The notes beneath the pieces are model-generated. The model made no database searches and had not been told where the DNA came from. It saw only the letters and a list, made by a program, of their open reading frames with translations. The position numbers and the translations under genes are program-made. 64,000 nt of DNA from Chryseosolibacter histidinae (GTDB lineage Bacteria > Bacteroidota > Bacteroidia > Cytophagales > Cyclobacteriaceae): assembly GCF_018598225.1 (NCBI RefSeq), contig NZ_JAHESF010000004.1, forward strand, positions 248,001-312,000, written 5' to 3'. Below are positions 55,338-63,800 of this stretch, one piece after another. Position 1 is the first letter of the stretch. Every line of letters begins with the position of its first letter.

Positions 55338-55426
55338 CCGGTAACCAGTAATCGGTAATCAGTAATCAGTGTGCTATTGATAACCGACACACCGATTACC
55401 GGTAACCGATTACCCGATCACCGATT
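55336..55426. repeat. Heptamer array, inverted pair (AACCGGT/ACCGATT type)
   Basis: Left arm 55336-55370: AACCGGT, AACCAGT, AATCGGT, AATCAGT, AATCAGT. Right arm 55391-55411: ACCGATT, ACCGGTA, ACCGATT, with a further ACCGATT at 55420-55426 after an 8-base unit. It overlaps the stop codon of the receiver gene. Confidence 0.85.
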
Positions 55427-55575
55427 TTGGGAACGGTACCGGAAATGGCAATGCCGTTTTTTGTTACATGCGGTATGCGTCTTATCGATCATAATCATTA
55501 TTATTGAAGGCATTGACGTTCAGCAACGGCTGAGTCAGGCATTTGCAAAACCGATTTATCCGAACAATCTGACCT

Positions 55576-56895
55576 ATGAACCGAAAAACTTTCATTTACA
55601 ACTCCGGCCTTGCGGCAGCGTCTATGTTCCTCCCGAAAAGTGTATTTGCTTTTACGGGCTCACCGGCCAACAAGGTGGTGGTGGCGGTGATGGGCACCAA
55701 CGGAAGAGGTGAGTTCCTGGCAAACAGCTTTGCCAAACTTCCCGATGTGGAAGTAGGGTACATCTGCGATGTTGATGAAACCGTGCTGGCGAAGACCATC
55801 GAGAGTGTTGCCAAGATCACGGGTAAAAAGCCGCAGGGTGTAACGGATATCCGGAAGCTTCTTGAAAAGAAAGATTTTGATGCGCTGGTAGTGGCCGCGC
55901 CTGATCACTGGCATACGCCGGCATCCATTATGGCTTTGCAGGCAGGTAAGCACGTGTATGTTGAGAAACCTTGCAGCCACAATCCGCAGGAAGGTGAGTG
56001 GCTGGTGAAGGCGCAGCAGAAATACAACAAGCTGGTGCAGATGGGAAGTCAGCGCAGGTCGTTCAGCAACGTGCAGGATGCCGTTAAAAAGTTGCGCGAA
56101 GGTGCTATCGGCCGCGTGTATTTCGCAAGAGGATGGTACACCAACCAGCGCGCATCCATCGGTAAAGGCAAAGAGGTGGCGCCACCTGCAAACCTAAATT
56201 TCGATCTCTGGCAGGGACCCGCACCGCGCAGAAAATACCGCGACAACCTGGTACACTATAACTGGCACTGGTTCTGGCACTGGGGCACAGGCGAAGCGCT
56301 GAATAACGGTACGCATGAGCTCGACGTGATCCGCTGGGGCCTTGGCGTTGATTATCCCGTCAAGGTGGTTTCAGCCGGCGGACGTTTTCAGTTCCAGGAC
56401 GACTGGGAAACACCCGATACACAAACCATCACATACAATTTTGCGAACAACACAGGCTGCACCTGGGAAGGCAGAAGCTGCAACCGTTTTGAGTCAGAAG
56501 GCTCGGGACGTGGTGTGATCTTCTATGGCGACCAGGGTACACTGGTGTATGTCACCGGCAATAGCTATAGCATTTATGACAAGGAGAACAAGAAGGTGGT
56601 GCTGGAAGTGAAAGACGACACACCGATGGACCCCACCAACAAAGTGAGCCCGTTCGAGAAGCTTGAGTTTGTACACCTCACCAATTTTGTGGAAGCCATC
56701 CGCGGCAATGCCAAGCTGAATGCACCGATCGAAGAAGGCCATAAGTCCACGTTGCTTCCGCAGCTCGGCAACATCGCCTACCGCACAGGAAGGGTGCTGA
56801 CCTGCGACCCGTCTAACGGACATATCCTCAACGACAAGGAAGCCATGAAATTATGGGGCAGGGAGTATGAAAAAGGATGGGAGCCTAAGATCTGA
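55576..56895 (+). CDS. Exported Gfo/Idh/MocA-family oxidoreductase
   Basis: A 439-residue protein that begins NRKTFIYNSGLAAASMFL, a Tat-like export signal of the kind seen on Bacteroidota Gfo/Idh enzymes. The Rossmann NAD(P) site follows (VVVAVMGTNGRGEF), then EKPCSHNPQEGEWL and the C-terminal MocA domain (LNNGTHELDVIRWGL). Family enzymes oxidise or reduce sugar carbons with a tightly bound nucleotide. It is followed 27 bases later by a TIM-barrel isomerase-like protein. With the upstream TatA, subunit 3 and GMC genes it resembles the 3-keto-glycoside pathway (inference). Confidence 0.9.
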   Translation: MNRKTFIYNSGLAAASMFLPKSVFAFTGSPANKVVVAVMGTNGRGEFLANSFAKLPDVEVGYICDVDETVLAKTIESVAKITGKKPQGVTDIRKLLEKKDFDALVVAAPDHWHTPASIMALQAGKHVYVEKPCSHNPQEGEWLVKAQQKYNKLVQMGSQRRSFSNVQDAVKKLREGAIGRVYFARGWYTNQRASIGKGKEVAPPANLNFDLWQGPAPRRKYRDNLVHYNWHWFWHWGTGEALNNGTHELDVIRWGLGVDYPVKVVSAGGRFQFQDDWETPDTQTITYNFANNTGCTWEGRSCNRFESEGSGRGVIFYGDQGTLVYVTGNSYSIYDKENKKVVLEVKDDTPMDPTNKVSPFEKLEFVHLTNFVEAIRGNAKLNAPIEEGHKSTLLPQLGNIAYRTGRVLTCDPSNGHILNDKEAMKLWGREYEKGWEPKI

Positions 56896-56922
56896 TCGCA
56901 AAAAAACATTGTATTGAACAAC

Positions 56923-57768
56923 ATGAAAAAACTGATATTGCCAGCAATGCTCGCCTTCGTTACAACCATGACGGCAGCACAGTCTATCGGCAAGTACCTC
57001 GAAACACGTCTCGGCGTAGTCTCGTATACCCACCGGCGGTCCTTTCAAAAAGATGTAGCCGCCACGTTAGACACCATCAAGGCGTTGGGCTTCACCAACA
57101 TCGAGATCTCGAATCTGTTCGGCAAAACAGCTGCGGAGTTCAGAAAGCTGCTCGACGAGCGCGGCATCCGTTGCACCTCGTTCGGAGTGGGTTATCCCGA
57201 CCTCGTGAACAAGACCGATGAAGTGGGAAACAATGCCAAAACACTCGGGGCGTCATTTGTGCGGGTGGCGTGGATCCCGCATGAAGGTAGCTTCACCATC
57301 GAAACCGCGAAGCAGGCTGTAGCCGATTTCAACGCAGCGGGAAAAACGCTGAAAGAAAAGTACGGCCTCTCGTTCTGCTATCATAACCATGGATACGAGT
57401 TTCAGCCTTATGAAAAGGGAACATACTTCGATTTTATCGCCGCCAATACCAATCCGGCTTACGTGAATTTTGAGATCGACATCTTGTGGGCCTTCTTCCC
57501 TGGCGCAGATCCCGCCGCCCTCATCCGCAAGCACGGTAACAGAATGAAGCTCATGCACGTGAAGGATCTCAGGAAAGGTGTGAAAGGAGATTTCTCAGGC
57601 AAAACCGACGGAAATAACGATGTAGCTGTCGGCACCGGCCAGATCGATATCCCGGCGGTGATGAAAGCAGCCAAAAAAGCCGGTGTGATCTATTACTATA
57701 TCGAAGACGAAAGCGACCATGTGGGCGTTCAGGTGCCCCAAAGCCTCGCTTATCTTAAAAAGTTATAG
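56923..57768 (+). CDS. Exported sugar phosphate isomerase/epimerase-like TIM barrel
   Basis: A 281-residue protein started at the ATG at 56923 with signal peptide MKKLILPAMLAFVTTMTAAQ; a TTG at 56914 is less likely. The body is an AP endonuclease/xylose isomerase-like barrel: LGVVSYTHRRSFQ, FTNIEISNLFGK, CYHNHGYEFQPYEKG (metal ligand His/Glu region), FEIDILWAFFPGADP and MHVKDLRKG. Such enzymes isomerise, epimerise or act as lyases on keto sugars. The export signal puts it in the periplasm with the Gfo/Idh partner. Confidence 0.88.
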   Translation: MKKLILPAMLAFVTTMTAAQSIGKYLETRLGVVSYTHRRSFQKDVAATLDTIKALGFTNIEISNLFGKTAAEFRKLLDERGIRCTSFGVGYPDLVNKTDEVGNNAKTLGASFVRVAWIPHEGSFTIETAKQAVADFNAAGKTLKEKYGLSFCYHNHGYEFQPYEKGTYFDFIAANTNPAYVNFEIDILWAFFPGADPAALIRKHGNRMKLMHVKDLRKGVKGDFSGKTDGNNDVAVGTGQIDIPAVMKAAKKAGVIYYYIEDESDHVGVQVPQSLAYLKKL

Positions 57769-57777
57769 ATCCGGGCG

Positions 57778-57969
57778 CTATTTCTTTTTTCCGTCCTTGA
57801 ACTCGCCCAGGTAGTTCACGCTGTAAGCGTTCTGATACTGCCGGATGGCTGTTTGTATTTCGGGATAAGAGTCTCTTCTGATCTTGGTGCCTTTCAACGC
57901 ACCTTTGTTGCGGACTTCGATGTAAAAACCGTCTTTTAATTTGATCTCACGCGTTACTGGTCTACCCAT
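57778..57969 (-). CDS. Small conserved hypothetical protein
   Basis: A 63-residue basic protein without signal or membrane helix, with REIKLKDGFYIEVRNKGALK and IQTAIRQYQNAYSVNYLGEF. I recall similar small proteins in Cytophagales but cannot assign a function. Convergent with the isomerase-like gene. Confidence 0.55.
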   Translation of the reverse strand: MGRPVTREIKLKDGFYIEVRNKGALKGTKIRRDSYPEIQTAIRQYQNAYSVNYLGEFKDGKKK

Positions 57970-58213
57970 ACATTTTTCTGATTTGTGCTTACAAGTATAC
58001 CTGTTCTAAGGCTCTGTTTGGTTCAAAAGATTGGAAAATGGGCTCAACAGCTCAGAAAGCCGTTTTTTAGTGATTTTGAATACCTTAAAAGGCACTAAGG
58101 TACAGGTATTAGGCAAGCGTTTTAAGCTAATTTGTTGGCCAACCGGGCTTTATACCATGAGTGACCTGTTTGGTAAACCAGGGGCAGGCGAATAAAGTTC
58201 ATAAGCCTGATTT
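57970..58213. other. Gap between small protein and CDF gene
   Basis: About 240 bases with no gene. A minus-strand TATACTTG near 57990 resembles a -7 box for the small protein, but no -33 element is clear. Nothing else is seen. Confidence 0.3.
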
Positions 58214-59125
58214 TCAGCAATCTTCGAGCTGGCAATGCGCCTGCAGCTGCTCGGTCTCTATGGTGATATGGTTCAGGTGAAGGTGCTCCAGGCAATGCCG
58301 GGCCTCACCCTTGATCTTTTCAGTTTCCTGGAAAGTTACGGTATTATTCACCACCAGGTGCAGCGTCAGGATGTTATACTGCCCGTCCATGGACCAGGCG
58401 TGGATGTCGTGAACGCCTTCTACCCCCGGAATGGTCATCAGTTTCTTTTTGATGGCCACTTCGTCTACATTTTCAGGCACCCCCTGCAGGAGGATCCGCA
58501 GCAGCGACCTGATGTTTTTATACACGTTGAAAAGAATGAAGACCGATATGCCAACAGACAGGATCGGATCGAGAATAGGAACATCAAAGAACATCATCAC
58601 AATACTTCCGATGAGCACGGCGGTCCAGCCCAGCACATCTTCCATAAAGTGAAGCGACACCACCCGCTCGTTAAGACTCTTTCCCTTCTGGAGCCGGAGC
58701 ATGGCCGCACCATTCACAACAATACCCATCACCGCCAGCAGCAGCATTCCCTTCGTATCCGGCGTCTGCGGCTCCGCAAGCCTGCCGATAGCTTCGCGCA
58801 GAATGAAGATCGATCCGATCACAAGCACCAGCGAGTTGATGATAGCACCCAGCAACGAGAACCGCCGGTAACCATAAGAAAACGAAGCATCACGTTTCTG
58901 CTTCGATTTCTTTTGAAAGTACCATGACAATCCCAGCGACAGGCTGTCGCCAAAATCATGAAGCGCATCCGAAAGAATGGCAACGCTGTTGGTATAAAGA
59001 CCTCCTGCAACTTCGATGAGCGCAAACACGGTATTGAGCCAGAAAGCAGCTGATATATTTCCAGCCGAATGATCATGATGATGGTGATGATGATGCCCGT
59101 GTGAATGTGAATGATCGTGTGCCAT
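58214..59125 (-). CDS. Cation diffusion facilitator (CzcD/ZitB-type metal exporter)
   Basis: A 303-residue protein with a His-rich N-terminal metal-binding segment (HDHSHSHGHHHHHHHDHS), six transmembrane helices, and the CDF metal sites: SDALHDFGDSLSLGLSW (HDxxD) and HFMEDVLGW. A cytoplasmic C-terminal domain (PENVDEVAIKKKL to HITIETEQLQ) has the ferredoxin-like fold of the family. It exports Zn2+, Co2+ or Cd2+ by proton antiport. A candidate promoter box lies at 59175-59182. Confidence 0.93.
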   Translation of the reverse strand: MAHDHSHSHGHHHHHHHDHSAGNISAAFWLNTVFALIEVAGGLYTNSVAILSDALHDFGDSLSLGLSWYFQKKSKQKRDASFSYGYRRFSLLGAIINSLVLVIGSIFILREAIGRLAEPQTPDTKGMLLLAVMGIVVNGAAMLRLQKGKSLNERVVSLHFMEDVLGWTAVLIGSIVMMFFDVPILDPILSVGISVFILFNVYKNIRSLLRILLQGVPENVDEVAIKKKLMTIPGVEGVHDIHAWSMDGQYNILTLHLVVNNTVTFQETEKIKGEARHCLEHLHLNHITIETEQLQAHCQLEDC

Positions 59126-59174
59126 AAAAATGTGCGCTGCCCCTGGATGATCCGTGTGATGAGATCATTTTTAC

Positions 59175-59200
59175 CAAAAGTAGGCCAAAATACAGTGCAA
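59175..59200 (-). promoter_or_regulatory. Candidate promoter of the CDF gene (TTG and TACTTTTG)
   Basis: On the minus strand TACTTTTG (59182-59175) matches TAnnTTTG and a TTG lies at 59200-59198, with a 15-base gap, a little short of the usual spacing. It lies 50 bases upstream of the CDF start codon. Confidence 0.45.
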
Positions 59201-59238
59201 CAGGTTTGCAGGAAGAATTTAAGTCGATAGGAGCGCCC

Positions 59239-59309
59239 AACCCTTTGAGGGCTTTTCAGGAGGCAGTAACAGTGGATCAGCACAGGCACCTGCAAACCCT
59301 CAAAGGGTT
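59239..59309. other. Long-range inverted repeat AACCCTTTGAGGG
   Basis: AACCCTTTGAGGG (59239-59251) and CCCTCAAAGGGTT (59297-59309) are exact inverse arms around a 45-base spacer. The element lies between the divergent CDF and small-membrane-protein genes. The same sequence core, CCCTTTGAGGG, ends the histidine kinase gene near 36003. Confidence 0.5.
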
Positions 59310-59331
59310 TCTCCAAGCGTGAGTTCTTTTA

Positions 59332-59381
59332 GTCGTCGGACCACTAGCCGCGCGCATGCATTTGCGCAGTGGTCTGACGAC
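59332..59381. repeat. GTCGTC palindrome, copy 2
   Basis: GTCGTCGGACCACT (59332-59345) and AGTGGTCTGACGAC (59368-59381) form a 50-bp palindrome with a GC-rich centre containing GCATGC. This copy lies between divergent genes, unlike the other two. Confidence 0.85.
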
Positions 59382-59494
59382 TATCCAGCTCTTCTAACCA
59401 AAATCTAATCTGCCATTTCGAACAGAATAGCGGGTACAGGCGTTAATCCGGCTGATACAGCTAAGCCATGGGTGGCATAGTTGAAAAAATGATG

Positions 59495-59502
59495 TATTTT
59501 TG
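59495..59502 (+). promoter_or_regulatory. Candidate -7 box TATTTTTG
   Basis: TATTTTTG matches TAnnTTTG and lies only 6 bases before the ATG at 59509, which would give a leaderless or nearly leaderless transcript. A TTG at 59481-59483 is too close for a standard -33 box. Confidence 0.3.
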
Positions 59503-59508
59503 ACAGAT

Positions 59509-59853
59509 ATGAAATTGTTCAGGGTCAAATTTGTTCGCGATGTAATGCTTCTCATTGCAGGACTCACCTTCCTGAACATGGGCTTTTTCCTGGCAGAGGC
59601 TGCAGCGCTGAAGCTGAAAAACACAAAGCTGTTGGAAAACATCGCCAGATCGGGTTTTGAAGAAGAACGCGATGGTGGCGAGGAGGCTCCCGGCGGTGAT
59701 GCCAGCGAGGAAGAAGTCGACCTCATGAACAATCACTATTTCTTTCAGCAGTCGATTTCCTTTGAGTTCATACTGCAACGAAAGGGTGCGCATAACGAGC
59801 GGTTCTCTCCTCCGCATCATCTCGAAATTTTTTGTCCGCCTCCAGAGGCCTGA
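59509..59853 (+). CDS. Small exported or membrane protein
   Basis: A 114-residue protein from the ATG at 59509; a TTG at 59500 is less likely. It has one N-terminal hydrophobic segment (DVMLLIAGLTFLNMGFFLAE), then an acidic stretch (EEERDGGEEAPGGDASEEEV) and a C-terminus ending FCPPPEA. Small proteins of this size and ending occur next to heavy-metal efflux genes in Bacteroidota as I recall; here the CDF exporter is divergent next door. Function unknown. Confidence 0.6.
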   Translation: MKLFRVKFVRDVMLLIAGLTFLNMGFFLAEAAALKLKNTKLLENIARSGFEEERDGGEEAPGGDASEEEVDLMNNHYFFQQSISFEFILQRKGAHNERFSPPHHLEIFCPPPEA

Positions 59854-60017
59854 TCACTTCCCTGCAGCTGATCACGGTTGCACAGCCTTCTAAGGCTACC
59901 CTGCATTTTGTTATTCTTTAAATCCCCGAAGCCAGCGTTAGTGCTGGATTGCTTTGCGGCATTTTTTATGTGCTGTGCATGCTTCGGACTTGTAAAAATT
60001 ACTCAACACGAATTATT

Positions 60018-60656
60018 ATGGACGTTTATAAATCACTATTGGAAGGAAACCGTACGTGGGTCAAACAAAAAAACGAAGAAGATCCGCAGTTTTTTGAACG
60101 CCTTTCGAAAGGTCAGAGCCCGAAGGTATTGTGGGTAGGTTGTTCGGACAGTCGTGTTCCTGCGAACCAGATCACCAATACCAATCCAGGTGATATTTTT
60201 GTACACCGTAACATTGCCAACGTGGTTGTTCATTCTGATATGAACATTTTAAGCGTGCTGGATTATTCTGTCAATATTTTAAAAGTGGAGCATGTTATTG
60301 TGTGTGGCCATTACGGCTGTGGCGGTGTGGAAGCTGCCATGCAGAATAAAGCATTCGGTCTGGTAGACAACTGGCTCAGGTTCATCAAAGACGTGTACCG
60401 GATCCATCGTGATGAGCTCAATGCCATTGCCGATTACCAGGAAAGACTGGATCGTTTTGTAGAGCTCAACGTGATCGAGCAAGCCTACAGCCTCATGAAA
60501 ACCACCATCATCCAGAATGCGTGGGCCGAACGAAACGGACCCAAAGTACATGCCTGGGTCTACAGCCTGAAGACCGGCGTCATCACCGACCTGAAAGTTT
60601 CAGGCGAGAACCTGAAAGACCTGAAACCTTTGTACAGGATCGCGGAAGAGGTGTAG
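60018..60656 (+). CDS. Beta-class carbonic anhydrase
   Basis: A 212-residue enzyme from the ATG at 60018; the longer in-frame ORF starts in an untranslated-looking region. The zinc ligands are Cys 42 (GCSDSRVPANQI), His 98 and Cys 101 (VCGHYGCGG), with Asp 44 and Arg 46 forming the catalytic dyad. It has no signal peptide, so cytosolic. It converts CO2 to bicarbonate and supplies carboxylation reactions. Convergent with the PAS kinase gene across a repeat region. Confidence 0.94.
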   Translation: MDVYKSLLEGNRTWVKQKNEEDPQFFERLSKGQSPKVLWVGCSDSRVPANQITNTNPGDIFVHRNIANVVVHSDMNILSVLDYSVNILKVEHVIVCGHYGCGGVEAAMQNKAFGLVDNWLRFIKDVYRIHRDELNAIADYQERLDRFVELNVIEQAYSLMKTTIIQNAWAERNGPKVHAWVYSLKTGVITDLKVSGENLKDLKPLYRIAEEV

Positions 60657-60658
60657 AG

Positions 60659-60767
60659 AGTCCACAGTCCACGATCGACAGTCCACAGACGAATAGTGTT
60701 GCGTAGAAGTTTGCCTGCTGATTTTCAAAGCGCAATTGGGAGACATTACAATGTACGTCGGTGGACT
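60659..60767. repeat. Heptamer array (AGTCCAC type), one-sided
   Basis: 60659-60686: AGTCCAC, AGTCCAC, GATCGAC, AGTCCAC. A single inverse unit GTGGACT lies at 60761-60767. It starts 2 bases after the carbonic anhydrase stop codon. Confidence 0.85.
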
Positions 60768-60780
60768 GTAAAAAAGAGTA

Positions 60781-60830
60781 GTCGTCAGACCACTGCGCGG
60801 GTGCATGCGCGCTGCCAGTGGTCCGACGAC
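60781..60830. repeat. GTCGTC palindrome, copy 3
   Basis: GTCGTCAGACCACTG (60781-60795) and CAGTGGTCCGACGAC (60816-60830) form a 50-bp palindrome between convergent genes. It ends at the base next to the stop codon of the PAS kinase gene. Confidence 0.9.
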
Positions 60831-63800
60831 TCACTTCAACATCGGAAAGTAACATGTAAAAACAGCGCCTTCTCCGGGCCTGCTTTTTACCACGATGAAG
60901 CCGTGGTGATTGTCCACTACTTTTTTGCAAATGGCCAGCCCCATACCGGTGCCGGGAAACTCTGACCTTCCGTGCAGGCGTTGGAACATCTGGAATATTT
61001 TGGCTGTATACTTTTCTTCAAACCCGATGCCGTTATCCTTGACTTCAATTTTCAGATAACGCTGGTGCGGAACTACAAACGGGTCCTGGATATCTTCTGC
61101 CATCACGAACGCCGAGCTGATCCTGATGTGGGGAATATTGTCTGGCTTCTGAAATTTAATGGCATTGGTGATGAGGTGCTGCAACAGTTGTGAGAATTGA
61201 AGCGGGTTGCCATAGATCACAGGAAGCTCCTGGCACTCGAGCTTTACCCGTCTTTCTGAAAGAAGATCGCCGAGATCACCTTTTACTACCTCCAGGATCT
61301 GGTTCAGGTTGAACTCCAGCATCTTTGGGGTGCCGGCGCTGGCGCGTGAGAAGGTGAGGATCTCATCGATGAGGGTATTCATGCGATGGATGGAGCCGAT
61401 CATCTTGTGCAGGAATTCCTTGCCATTCTCCGAGAGGCTTCCCTGTTCACGCTGCATGAGGGCGTCGCTGAACAGCTCGATCTTTCGCAACGGCTCGCGC
61501 AGGTCGTGGCTGGCAATAAAGGCGAAGGTAGAGAGCTCTTCGTTCATCGATTTCAGCTCATGATTCTTCTGATGCAGCGCCCTGTTCAGCGCTTCGAGGT
61601 CCTGCTGCGATTTCACCTTTTCACTGACATCATGGATCACGTTGAGCACGGCATACACCTGGCCCTGCTCGTTCTTCAGGGGCAGGTAATAGATGTCGAA
61701 ATAGCCGTTCTCATAGAAGCTGGCTTCGGCTTCGAGGAATACGGATTCTCCGTCGAGTGCCTTGTGCGTGGCTTCCAGCAGCCTTTTATTTTCCTTGATA
61801 TAAGGGAACGTCTCGAACAAATGCTTCCCCAAAACTTTTTCCCTGCTGAGTTTGGTATACTGTTCGGACACTTTGTTCCATACCAGGAATTTCAGATCCT
61901 TATCAAAAACAATGATCCGGTCTACACTTGAGTCGATGAGCATTTCAATGAACCTCACCCTTTCCTCCAGCTCGCGGTGAAGCAGTACGTCTTCCGTGAC
62001 ATCGCGTACAGTGCCCACAATAGATCTTTCACCTGCCCTGTTAACGAGCTCGCTTGCCGTTCTCATGTAGCGGATGGTGCCGCCCTCGCCGATCAACCTG
62101 AACTGGTATTCCTTGAGCGGACCTTCCTCCATATGGCTCACGATATCGCTTTCTTCCCGCATGCGCTGTTGGTCATCAGGGTGGATGGCGTTGATAAAAC
62201 GTTCAACGCTGGGTTCCGTTGTGCCGGGCTCCATGCCAAGCATCCTGTAAAGATTTTCGGCCCAGGTAACGTGGCCCGTCTGCAGGTTCCATTCAAAATT
62301 GCCGATATTGGCGATCCGCGCAGCTTGCCGGTCCAACTGATGCTGAAGATTTATCAGCTCCTGCGCTTTCTTGGTATCGTGGATGTCTTGCGCAAGAGAA
62401 ATGGTTTGCGCCACTAAGCCATCAGCTTTCCTTTTGAATACTTTTGTGCGGATCCTGAACCATCGCCATGAGCCGTCTCTCATCCTGAGCCTCACTTCTA
62501 TTTCCCGCACCTCGTCATCGCCCATCAGCTCCTGGTCTGCGATGTGCTGCATCTTCTTTTTGTGGTCCAGCGGATGGTGCGCTTCGGCAAAGATCGCTTC
62601 TCCTTTTTCTTCTACATCCTGCTGATCTATGCCCATCATTTCGGTTACGCGCCTATTGACGTAGACGATCGCCTTTTTTTCGAGGTCGGTGATGTAGAGC
62701 AGATCGGGCGTGGAATCCGCCACCTGATGGATAAAGTGTCTGCTTTCCTGCAGTTCCGATTCCTCACGCTTTCTCTGTGTGATGTCCTGGAAGGTGACGA
62801 TGACGGTGTCTTCCACATTGGTGACGTAAACATGGAACCAGTTGAAATAACCTTCAGAATTGTAGAGATGTTCAAACTCGGCGGGTTTGCCGGTCCTGAT
62901 CACCTCTTTGAATATTTCGAACAGGCCGTTCGTACCCATTCCGGGAAACTCCTCCAGCAGGTATTTCCCGTTGAGGTTTCTCCCGAAAACTTCTTCCGCC
63001 TTGCGGTTGTGATATTTCCATCGCATGTCATAGATCTCATGCGATTCGTCGTAAACGCTTTCAAATACCTGGATACCGTATATGGTGGTATTAAAAGCAG
63101 CTTCTGTCAGCTCCTTGCTTTCCTTCAGCTCTTTTTCGCTGGTGAAGAGATTGTGCACTTCTGTGAAGGTGCCAACCCAGCGCTCCACTTCTCCTGTTTC
63201 GTTATGAACGGGCTTAATGTCACAGATCTGCCACCGGTATTGATGCTGATAATTGCGCACCATGATCTCGCCGTGATAGGAGAGGCCAAGCCTTACGCAG
63301 GCTTCGATGTGTGGCATTACTTCTTTGACCTGGCTCGGGTGAAAGATGTCTATATCTTTTAAGGCGTAGTTCTCGATCTGCTCAGGAGAAAGGCCTGTAT
63401 AAGCAAACCACCGGTCGTTGTAGAACTGAACCCTGCCTTCAGCATCGGTCATCCATACCATCTGCGGAATGGCGTCGAGCGTTTTCTGAAGAAGCTCTTT
63501 GGTTTCGTAAAGCCTTGCTGCCTGCGGTGCGGGGGCCGATTCTTCTATACCGGCCTGCTGGTTTTCGAGGCCCGCTTTTTCCGGCTGCATAAGACTGCCA
63601 AACCCGTGCAGTGGTCTTACTTCTCCCGCCGGCGTTACCACCCGGAAATGATAGTCGAGTGATTTGCCTTCCTTCAGCTCTTCAACCAGGTGCTTCACGT
63701 ATGGCAGGTCATCGGGGTAGATCAAATTATTAGAATCCTGTAACGTGATCAGATAATCAAAACTTATCGGCAAACCACTGATGTCTGCTTTCCCGCCGGG

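Noticed and set aside
59933-59952. CCAGC/GCTGG hairpin before carbonic anhydrase as a terminator
   Set aside because: The stem is only five pairs and the T-run is about 20 bases away, so the evidence is too weak.
13307-60767. Heptamer arrays as a CRISPR array
   Set aside because: Units are 7 bases without unique spacers between them, arms are inverted, and there are no cas genes.
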